Assembly: GCA_016841945.1 (NCBI GenBank)
Contig: JAENYC010000003.1
Location: 88,247-141,964, forward strand
DNA length: 53,718 nt
Direction of reading: 5' to 3'
Source: Haloplasma contractile
GTDB lineage: Bacteria > Bacillota_I > Bacilli_A > Haloplasmatales > Haloplasmataceae
The first letter of the stretch is position 1. Each line of letters opens with the position of its first letter. Below, piece after piece: positions 45,498 to 52,274 of the stretch. The notes beneath the pieces were generated by a model, which was not told the DNA's origin, made no database searches, and worked only from the letters and a program-made list of their open reading frames with translations. A program made the position numbers and the translations under genes.

Positions 45498-48056
45498 TTA
45501 GTCAATAACTGGTACTGTAACAGTCGTACCAATTGCATTAACATCTGTTGCGCCTCCACCTACATTATGGTCACCACTCGTATGTACAAATGCTTTATAA
45601 CCATCTTCTAAGTTAAGATAGTACGCTAATACGAAACCATTTTCCGGTACATTTAAGTTAGCTGTCGGTGTATTTCCAGCCCAAGATGTAGCGGCAACTC
45701 CAGCAGGGTTTTCTTCTGTAAATTCAGTGACAGTTTGTGCATCACGAATTTCAACTACTTTACCTATTTCATCAAATACAACGATTAATCCCCATTGGTA
45801 CATACAACCATCATCAATGCTTACTAATTGACTTTGATCAATTGTATCCCAATATGCTTTTGTATATAAATGCCCATAAGGTACATTGTAGTAAGTTGCC
45901 CAATCTGTCGGATTGACTGTTACTGCGACTTTTTCATCTGAAACAGTAATAAAATCAGTAAACCATTTACCTTCAACAACTTCTCCTACCATGTTTACAT
46001 CTGTTGTTCCACCATATGTTTGATGGTCACCACTTGAATGTACGAATGTTTTATATCCTTCTGTTCTATAATCACCTGTAAATCCTAATACGAATCCATT
46101 TTCAGGTATTACTAGATTAGCTGTTGGTGTTTGTGCTGTCCAATCTGCTGCTGCAACACCTGCAGGATTATCTGCATTGAATTCTGTACTTGATAATCCA
46201 TCTCTTATTTCGATTACTTCACCAAACTGATTCAATACAATAACTAGGCTCCACTGATACATTTTACCAGGTGTAATATCAACTAATTGACTTTGATCAA
46301 TTGTTTCAAAGAAATCTTTTGTATATAAATGTCCACCATAAATATTATAGTAATATGCCCAATTAGCCGGATTTTCTACTATATATAACTCTTTATCACC
46401 TACTGTGATTGAATCAGCAAACCATTCACCAGAAACTTTTTGACCAATCGCATTGACATCAGTTGTGCCTGCTCCTGTTTGAGGACTGTCACTTGAATGC
46501 ACAAATGCTTTATAAGCATTTGTTAAGGTATAGTATGCTAATACAAATCCATTTTCAGGTACTACTAGGTTATTTGTAGGTTGTTCTTTAGTCCAATCTG
46601 TTGCTGCAACACCCTCTGGATTTTCAAGTGTAAATTCTGTTTCATTTTGATCATCACGAATTTCAATGATTTTTCCGAATTGATTTAATACGATAATCAA
46701 ACCATTTTTATACATATTACCTTCATTAATATATACTAATTGAGTTTGATCAATGGTATTTTCCCAGAAGTCTTTGGTATATAATTGACCTCCAGATAAA
46801 CTGTAGTATGTAGGCCATTCAGAAGTATTATATTGTACTAAAAGGTCTTGTCCATTAAATGTGATATATTTATCCTCTTCTACAGGTGCTTCTGTTGCAA
46901 CGACGATTTGACGACGTACATAGATATCTCTTGTTTCATCATAAGCTGCACTATATTCTACAATATAGATACTTTCTTCAGTTGTAGTGACTTCATTTAC
47001 TTCAACATAAGTTGTTCCATCAAATTTCTTTATTGTAGTCTCTAGTGTAACATTACTGTCTTCATTATCTGTTACTGATACATTTTCCATTACATCAAAT
47101 GTATCTCCAACTAATAAATTAGTTGTTTCTTCTGGAATTGATATAACAGGAAGTTGATTATTTTCATGGTCAACTACTACTTCAGGGTCTTGGAATGTGA
47201 CTTCTTTACCGAGTCCAACTCCACCACCCATTAATGGATCACCAAATGCTCTTGGAGAATCACTTTCATTAACGCCATCATTAATGAATACAATAACATG
47301 TCCACCATCAGGTACTGTGATATTTGCTAAACCACCATATGTGTTTTTATAATCATTATCTACTGTTCCATTTGACCATTCGTTATTAACTGTACATACT
47401 TCAGAACCCTCTTCAGTGTACTCGTTACAATTATGATCTCTTAGTAATACGATTTCACCATCTGCATCTGTAACGGCAATATTTGACCAACCCGCATATA
47501 GACGATCTGAATAATTAGTATATAGGAAATCGAAATAATCCTTAGTAAATACACTAACCTTAGAAATATCAAAATGCCATGGATTGTCTATTGTGTTTCC
47601 ATTTGCATCAACTGCACCTGTCCCCATTAAATTTTTAGGGTGTAGGATTGGATTGTAAGCCATTGCAAATTTTTCACCATCGATTACAACAGCTGCCATT
47701 CTTTCTTGTACTGTAATGTTTCTTGATGCTGTTTGAGAATTGCCAGATGAATCTTCTACAGTGTATGTGATCACATATTGTCCTGGGGTTTCATTATCAA
47801 AACCACCATTGTCAATCTCAACACTGTCCGTAATATCACCATCGATATTATCAGTTGCTTCTACCCCTGTCATTAAATCATAATCTTCACCATACATAAT
47901 TGTGACATCAGTTGGTGCAACTGATAATATTGGTAATATATCATCCGCTTGTGTTGTTGTATTATCCGATGTTGTCGTTTCATTATTGTCTTTTTTACAA
48001 CCAACTAATGCTAATCCTAAAACTAAGATTACCATCAAACTTAAAAGTTTTTTCAT
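45498..48056 (-). CDS. surface lipoprotein with Ig-like domains and three C-terminal repeats
   Basis: 852 residues. Lipobox LALVGC (Cys20) and a Thr-rich linker. Domain order: bacterial Ig-like/DUF5011 (about 40-117, with TIMYGEDYDLMTGVEATDNIDG and YVITYTVEDSSGN), a divergent module (about 122-290), a second Ig-like region (about 300-390), then three tandem modules of about 145 residues (about 397-545, 550-695, 700-850). Each module has YTKxxxxTIDQ.QLV, a GxMYxxGLIIVLNQFGK.IEIRD stretch, NPxGVAAxxW, VPENGFVLAY and KAFVHxSxxxxxGxxTDVNxIG. The NGFVL motif resembles that in the N-terminal module of the GHL10 proteins, so it may bind the same glycan. Second gene in the operon to be exported; probably abundant. 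Confidence 0.8.
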   Translation of the reverse strand: MKKLLSLMVILVLGLALVGCKKDNNETTTSDNTTTQADDILPILSVAPTDVTIMYGEDYDLMTGVEATDNIDGDITDSVEIDNGGFDNETPGQYVITYTVEDSSGNSQTASRNITVQERMAAVVIDGEKFAMAYNPILHPKNLMGTGAVDANGNTIDNPWHFDISKVSVFTKDYFDFLYTNYSDRLYAGWSNIAVTDADGEIVLLRDHNCNEYTEEGSEVCTVNNEWSNGTVDNDYKNTYGGLANITVPDGGHVIVFINDGVNESDSPRAFGDPLMGGGVGLGKEVTFQDPEVVVDHENNQLPVISIPEETTNLLVGDTFDVMENVSVTDNEDSNVTLETTIKKFDGTTYVEVNEVTTTEESIYIVEYSAAYDETRDIYVRRQIVVATEAPVEEDKYITFNGQDLLVQYNTSEWPTYYSLSGGQLYTKDFWENTIDQTQLVYINEGNMYKNGLIIVLNQFGKIIEIRDDQNETEFTLENPEGVAATDWTKEQPTNNLVVPENGFVLAYYTLTNAYKAFVHSSDSPQTGAGTTDVNAIGQKVSGEWFADSITVGDKELYIVENPANWAYYYNIYGGHLYTKDFFETIDQSQLVDITPGKMYQWSLVIVLNQFGEVIEIRDGLSSTEFNADNPAGVAAADWTAQTPTANLVIPENGFVLGFTGDYRTEGYKTFVHSSGDHQTYGGTTDVNMVGEVVEGKWFTDFITVSDEKVAVTVNPTDWATYYNVPYGHLYTKAYWDTIDQSQLVSIDDGCMYQWGLIVVFDEIGKVVEIRDAQTVTEFTEENPAGVAATSWAGNTPTANLNVPENGFVLAYYLNLEDGYKAFVHTSGDHNVGGGATDVNAIGTTVTVPVID

Positions 48057-48086
48057 TTAATTCCCTCCTATTTTTCTATTTATATC

Positions 48087-48104
48087 ATATGTTTTTCAAC
48101 ATAT
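48087..48104 (-). other. intercistronic hairpin with GAAA loop after the receptor gene
   Basis: ATATGTT-GAAA-AACATAT on the minus strand, a perfect 7-bp stem with GNRA-type tetraloop, without following T tract. Likely protects the receptor mRNA from 3' decay. Confidence 0.5.
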
Positions 48105-48117
48105 TATACCGAACTAA

Positions 48118-49554
48118 CTATTCACCAAACATGGTGTCTATTAAATCTTCCATCTTTTCTGTCAAGTTCGTCATTTCTGCACGAACATTATTATTAATAA
48201 CAGAATTTGTAATCATTTGAATACAACTATCATTTCCCCAACCAAATGCATCTGGTCCTAAACCATAAAGCATTTCATTATGAGCTAAATCTAACACTTC
48301 AAAATGTGCATCGACTGATTCTTCATCAGCATAATATTTAAGAAAGTCAATAGATAAATCTATAAATGTGTCTTCAAGATCTCCGAAGTATAATAATTCA
48401 CTATGAATCATATGAATTGTTTCAGTTGAGAAAACCATATGTTCATATCCTTCAGGTACATCATCATAACTACCACTATAGACATATGTAGCTGCTCCCC
48501 AAATTTGAGTGATTAAGCTATACTCAGCTTCACCATCTACAACATGTGGCCCTTTTGGATAAGGTACATATCCGATATCAAAGTTTGTGTCTCCCATTCT
48601 TGATTGATCGAATAAATGCCAATGTGCACCTGGATTAAATACCACTTTTCCTTGTTTAAAGTTTTCTTCAGTTGAATAAGCATAGTCAACTTCATTTATC
48701 CACATACCAGGAATTGTATACAATTCAGCTAAATTCTCAAGCGCTTTGATTGTCTCTGGATTATCAACACCAATTTCAAGTGAATCATTTAAGAAATAAC
48801 CACCATTGGCAGGTACTGTACCATCTGCCCAATCACTTACTTTTCCACCCATTGGATATTCTCCACTTTGTTGATCTAATTTAGTGTTTAGTTCTTTCAC
48901 AAATGTTTCGAAGTTTTCCCATGTCCACTCATCATCTAACCACATTTGTGAAGGTTTATTTGGTACATAACCTAATTCCTCTAATAAATCTTGATTATAA
49001 TATAGTCCAATATCTACGTATGGATAAGAATCATCATATCCATAATAATGATCTTTGAATTTAACAAATTCTTTTTTATATTCAAGAAATTGTTCATGGG
49101 CATATTCATCAAAGTATTCATCAATTGGCACAATGGCACCAGCTGATGCTAAGATTGGAATTGAAGAGGCTGATACATTGTAAATATGTGCCCCTGGTTG
49201 ACCCGTTACTTCTGCATTAATGATATAATTATCACGGGCTGTCCCCCACGAAGCTTCTGCAGGATATGGTACATATTTTACTTTTATATTGTATTTCTCT
49301 TCTACACTTCTTTGCTTCTCTTGTTTTTCTCTTTGGTATAATCCTTCATATGAATCGCTGAAAGGATCAGCCGTTATCGGATTATTAGCCATTATGATGA
49401 AATCTTTCCCTTGGAAATCATAATTGATTTCTTCATCGCATGAATCATCTGTACAAGTTGTTGTGCCTTCTGTTGTCGTTTCTTCTTCACCTGTACAACC
49501 TGTGATTAACACACTCATAAATATAGCTGCAAACAAAAGCCATACTTTCTTCAT
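48118..49554 (-). CDS. ABC sugar transporter substrate-binding lipoprotein (copy 1)
   Basis: 478 residues. Start placed at the ATG seven bases after GGAGG, giving MKKVWLLFAAIFMSVLITGC with lipobox LITGC (Cys20) and a Thr/Glu-rich linker. Family 1 solute-binding domain with GLYYNQDLLEELGYVPNKP, LDDEWTWENFETFVKELN, VPANGGYFLNDSLE, FKQGKVVFNPGAHWH and WGAATYVYSGSYDDV. Paralogue of the receptor at 22728. It follows nanE by 13 bp, early in the operon as expected for a protein made in excess over the permeases. Confidence 0.92.
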   Translation of the reverse strand: MKKVWLLFAAIFMSVLITGCTGEEETTTEGTTTCTDDSCDEEINYDFQGKDFIIMANNPITADPFSDSYEGLYQREKQEKQRSVEEKYNIKVKYVPYPAEASWGTARDNYIINAEVTGQPGAHIYNVSASSIPILASAGAIVPIDEYFDEYAHEQFLEYKKEFVKFKDHYYGYDDSYPYVDIGLYYNQDLLEELGYVPNKPSQMWLDDEWTWENFETFVKELNTKLDQQSGEYPMGGKVSDWADGTVPANGGYFLNDSLEIGVDNPETIKALENLAELYTIPGMWINEVDYAYSTEENFKQGKVVFNPGAHWHLFDQSRMGDTNFDIGYVPYPKGPHVVDGEAEYSLITQIWGAATYVYSGSYDDVPEGYEHMVFSTETIHMIHSELLYFGDLEDTFIDLSIDFLKYYADEESVDAHFEVLDLAHNEMLYGLGPDAFGWGNDSCIQMITNSVINNNVRAEMTNLTEKMEDLIDTMFGE

Positions 49555-49567
49555 TTTCATTCCTCCA

Positions 49568-50251
49568 TTATATAATTTTTTTAATTTCATCCACATATCT
49601 TTTGGTTACAAGTTGTGGTCTTGTAATAGCACTCCCTATTACAACACTATAACTGTATTTCATACACTCTCTAAAATCTTCTAAAGACCAAATACCACCT
49701 TCTGCGGTTAATATTGAATGTTTAATTTGTCTTGAAAGTTGGCGTACAAGTTCTACATTAGGTAAATCAATATCCTCTGTGTAGCTTGTGTATCCACTTA
49801 GTGTTGTAGAAATGATATCAAACCCTAATTTATCCGCATTTTTACCTTCTTCTAACGTGGATACATCTGCCATTAAAAATTTGTTTGGGTATTTAGTCTT
49901 AATTGTGTTGTAAAAATCATTGAGTGTCACATTATTAGGCCTCATACGATTGATCGCGTCAATCGCAATAATGTCAGCGCCAGCCTTTACAATTTCTTTC
50001 ACTTCCTTCATCGTAGGGGTGATATACACATCTGAATCAGGATAGGTTTTTTTAACAAGTCCAATGACAGGAATGGTCACTTTTTTTTTAATCATTCTGA
50101 TATCTTTACCAGAATTCGCTCTTATCGCTACTGCTCCACCCATTTCAGCTGCAACTGCCATTTGTGCCATTATTTTTGGGCTATGTAGTGGTTCATTTTT
50201 CAAGGCTTGACATGAGACGACTAACCCTGGTTTCAAAATTTCTCTAATCAC
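49568..50251 (-). CDS. nanE: N-acetylmannosamine-6-phosphate 2-epimerase
   Basis: Converts ManNAc-6-phosphate to GlcNAc-6-phosphate. 227 residues, typical length for NanE. Signatures: GLVVSCQALKNEPLHSP near the N-terminus, MAVAAEMGGAVAIRAN, IPVIGLVKKTYPDSDVYITPT, GADIIAIDAI, LMADVSTLEEG, TTLSGYT and LTAEGGIWSLED. The GTG start is preceded by a weak GTGAG-type ribosome site after rpiR. No nanA (sialate lyase) is seen in the window; the product passes to NagA and NagB encoded at 14975-16848. Likely induced through the RpiR protein encoded just upstream. Confidence 0.95.
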   Translation of the reverse strand: MIREILKPGLVVSCQALKNEPLHSPKIMAQMAVAAEMGGAVAIRANSGKDIRMIKKKVTIPVIGLVKKTYPDSDVYITPTMKEVKEIVKAGADIIAIDAINRMRPNNVTLNDFYNTIKTKYPNKFLMADVSTLEEGKNADKLGFDIISTTLSGYTSYTEDIDLPNVELVRQLSRQIKHSILTAEGGIWSLEDFRECMKYSYSVVIGSAITRPQLVTKRYVDEIKKII

Positions 50252-50268
50252 ATCTAATCACTCACTTC

Positions 50269-51081
50269 TTAATCTAACTTTCTGCTTATTGCTTCTGCAG
50301 CTTTTCGTTCATTGTTAATAATCTTATTCTTATCACTTAATACAACGCCTGTATACAACAAATCCAACATATAAAGCTGTGAAATTTTTGCAACAAACGA
50401 ACCACCATCTAGTGGTTTTTCATAACCCGCAGTTTGAAGGGTCACATGAGCATATTTAGCCAATTTGGATTTCAAATAATTTGTAATCGCGATAATCTTA
50501 GTTCCATTTTTATGTGCAATATCAATTGCTTCAAGCAAGTCTTTAGTACTACCAGATAGTGATATCGCAATAATTACATCCTCCTCGGTTAATGTACCTG
50601 ATAAGATGGTCTGAAAATGTGAGTCAATGACAGCCTTACACTTCAATCCACCTCTCATAAATTTTCCTTCACCTTCATGTGCTGCTAAACCTGATGATCC
50701 TACACCATATAAATAAATGTAATTCGCATTACGGACTAAATCGATTGCTTTTTTTAATTCTTTCTTATCAACAATAAGTTTAGTTGATTTAATGATATTG
50801 ATCATATTTGTTTCAATTAGGTCGATATAGTTTTCTGATTTATCATTCGAATCTATTGCACATTGTTTAGCAAGTTCAATTTTAAATTCATAAAACCCTC
50901 GATAACCTAATTTCCTACAAAAACGTACGATTGTAGATTCTCCTACACCGATTTCAGTAGATAAATCCGATATTGAGAAATACATGACATTCTCTATATT
51001 CTTTTCTATATACATTGAAATCTCTTTTTCTGATTTTGTTAATTGATCATGATAGGCTTTTAACATTTCATTTAGAACCAT
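50269..51081 (-). CDS. RpiR/MurR-family regulator (copy 2), first gene of the glycan operon
   Basis: 270 residues: N-terminal HTH (SISDLSTEIGVGESTIVRFCRKLG) and C-terminal SIS phosphosugar domain (YLYGVGSSGLAAHEGEGKFMRGG, IAISLSGSTKDLLEAIDIA). Very close to copy 1 at 21256. It heads the 20-gene operon and is directly followed by nanE, so ManNAc-6-P or GlcNAc-6-P is the likely inducer, as in other RpiR-nan systems. AGGAGGG precedes the ATG. Downstream of its promoter TGGAATTAATTGCA, a near palindrome, is a candidate RpiR site. Confidence 0.94.
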   Translation of the reverse strand: MVLNEMLKAYHDQLTKSEKEISMYIEKNIENVMYFSISDLSTEIGVGESTIVRFCRKLGYRGFYEFKIELAKQCAIDSNDKSENYIDLIETNMINIIKSTKLIVDKKELKKAIDLVRNANYIYLYGVGSSGLAAHEGEGKFMRGGLKCKAVIDSHFQTILSGTLTEEDVIIAISLSGSTKDLLEAIDIAHKNGTKIIAITNYLKSKLAKYAHVTLQTAGYEKPLDGGSFVAKISQLYMLDLLYTGVVLSDKNKIINNERKAAEAISRKLD

Positions 51082-51107
51082 TTATTACCCTCCTAAAAAC
51101 CACAAAA

Positions 51108-51122
51108 TGGAATTAATTGCCA
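51108..51122. promoter_or_regulatory. candidate RpiR operator in the leader of the glycan operon
   Basis: TGGAATTAATTGCA is palindromic at 12 of 14 positions (TGNAATTAATTNCA) and lies between the predicted transcription start and the rpiR start codon. A partly similar TGGAATATAATTTC is in the leader of the FAD operon near 21135-21150. Weak evidence. Confidence 0.3.
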
Positions 51123-51153
51123 CTTTTTTCTCTTCTTTTTGGTGTATATTTCT

Positions 51154-51182
51154 ATAATAGCATCTCTCATTAAATTTGTAAA
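51154..51182 (-). promoter_or_regulatory. promoter of the 29 kb glycan operon
   Basis: Minus strand TTTACA (51177-51182), 17-bp spacer, TATTAT (51154-51159), about 75 bp upstream of the rpiR start. Confidence 0.65.
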
Positions 51183-51190
51183 CGTTTTTA
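51177..51190. promoter_or_regulatory. cre/LacI-like half-site over the -35 of the glycan operon
   Basis: TGTAAACGTTTTTA has the left half TGTAAACGTT of a cre box and a degenerate right half. It contains the -35 box exactly as the site at 21202 does in the other glycan promoter. Confidence 0.45.
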
Positions 51191-51329
51191 TGGAATTTAT
51201 TTCATTTTTATATTTAAAGCTTAATTATATATAAAAAAACATATATAACTATGATTTTTTACAAATGATTAAAAATAGAAAGAGTTATATTTTCTTAAAT
51301 TGATTACCATTTTATTCTAGATAATAAAA
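51191..51329. other. gene-free AT-rich stretch upstream of the glycan operon promoter
   Basis: Part of the 323-bp gap 51082-51404. Apart from the promoter, operators and two terminators listed separately I see no gene, RNA motif or long repeat here. Confidence 0.5.
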
Positions 51330-51352
51330 AAAATGAAATTTAATTTCATTTT
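51323..51352 (-). terminator. second (tandem) terminator behind the gntR gene
   Basis: An 11-bp stem (51342-51352 with 51330-51340) with a 1-base centre followed by T8 on the minus strand. It lies 27 bp beyond the first terminator and protects the glycan promoter from read-through. Confidence 0.6.
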
Positions 51353-51378
51353 ACAGTTACTATATATTTTTTCTTTTC

Positions 51379-51406
51379 AAAAAAAAACTGTCCATATAGA
51401 CAGTTT
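51379..51406 (-). terminator. intrinsic terminator of the gntR gene
   Basis: 8-bp stem (51399-51406 with 51386-51393), short loop, T9 run on the minus strand; the stem begins at the stop codon. Confidence 0.88.
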
Positions 51407-52112
51407 ATCGCATCGCATGTTGTATAAATCGATATTGGTCAGCACGGTAATATGATTTAACATATTCAAAAGGTCTTCCATTATCTAAAAATGTATTGAG
51501 AGAGATATAAAGGATGGGAGATTGTTTTTGTACTTCTAATAATTCAGAAATTTTACTGTCTGCAACCTTTGCTTCGATAGTTTGTATACTATAACTAATC
51601 TTTAATTGTAAATCCTTTTCCACATAATCATAGAAAGAACCTTGCATTATGTTTTCATCTATTGCTTTAAAGAGGTTCTTAGGTACATATAATCTTTCAA
51701 ATAAAACTGGAATATCATCACCATAGCGTACCCTTTCAACAAGATAGACCTCATCACCCTGATTAATGAATAATTTGGTACTTACTTCAATATCTGCAGG
51801 TAATAATTCAATGGATATAATTTTATTACTCACTTTCCGATTCATCTTTTTCATTTCCTCAGAAAATCCTAATAAACCTTGAATTTTCTTTTCAATTTTA
51901 AGATGATTCACAAATGTACCTTTTCCTTTATGTCGATATAAGTATCCTTCATTGACTAAATTATTCAAAGCTTGTCTAACAGTCATTCTAGACACATGAT
52001 AGATTTCTTTTAATTCATTTTCACTTTGAATCATATCCCCTTTTTGTAACTCACCTTTATTAATTTTCTCTTTAATATCTTTTTCTATCACTTGATAAAT
52101 CGGCTTTTCCAT
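51405..52112 (-). CDS. GntR-family regulator, HutC subfamily (NagR/YvoA-like)
   Basis: 235 residues. N-terminal winged helix (about 5-72) with KGDMIQSENELKEIYHVSRMTVRQALNNLVNEGYLYRHKGKGTFV, the GntR signature, and a C-terminal UTRA ligand domain (about 90-232: GFSEEM, VYLVERVRYGDDIPVLFERLYVP, QSPILYISLNTFLDNGRPFEYVKSYYRADQYRF). This is the subfamily of NagR, which senses GlcN-6-P or GlcNAc-6-P. It is divergent from a ROK kinase, and TCTAGA/TATAGA-type sites lie at its own promoter, at the ROK promoter and at nagA, consistent with control of amino-sugar use. Ligand not proven. Confidence 0.92.
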   Translation of the reverse strand: MEKPIYQVIEKDIKEKINKGELQKGDMIQSENELKEIYHVSRMTVRQALNNLVNEGYLYRHKGKGTFVNHLKIEKKIQGLLGFSEEMKKMNRKVSNKIISIELLPADIEVSTKLFINQGDEVYLVERVRYGDDIPVLFERLYVPKNLFKAIDENIMQGSFYDYVEKDLQLKISYSIQTIEAKVADSKISELLEVQKQSPILYISLNTFLDNGRPFEYVKSYYRADQYRFIQHAMR

Positions 52113-52130
52113 TATAAAACCTCATTCCTT

Positions 52131-52178
52131 TACTTGTATATACTAATTATACAAAATATCCTATCATTGTACAAGTTT
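52131..52178. promoter_or_regulatory. gntR promoter with two GntR-type half-site regions
   Basis: Minus strand TTGTAC (52169-52174), 17 bp, TATAAT (52146-52151). TACTTGTATATAC (52131-52143) lies near +1 and ATTGTACAAGT (52167-52177) overlaps the -35; both carry the ACTTGT/ACAAGT arms of the nagA operator, suggesting autoregulation. Confidence 0.5.
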
Positions 52179-52213
52179 TAACGCATTTTGTAATAATTTT
52201 TATATGAAAGTGA

Positions 52214-52263
52214 TTGAATTATTTGAATAAATAATTATATAATATGAAGTAGTATAGACAAAT
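52214..52263 (+). promoter_or_regulatory. ROK gene promoter with GntR-type site at +1
   Basis: TTGAAT (52214-52219), 18 bp, TATAAT (52238-52243). GTAGTATAGACAAAT (52249-52263), near the predicted transcription start, shares TnTAGACAAnT with the nagA operator. Confidence 0.5.
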
Positions 52264-52274
52264 GAGGTGGACGT

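Noticed and set aside
45498-46850. Repetitive coding DNA that might be a CRISPR or satellite array
   Set aside because: The periodicity is about 450 bp, in frame, diverged at the DNA level, and explained by three protein modules; there are no short identical repeats with spacers.
51191-51329. Riboswitch or small RNA in the gap upstream of the glycan operon
   Set aside because: The stretch is simple AT-rich sequence without conserved helices that I can recognise, and lies upstream of the predicted transcription start.
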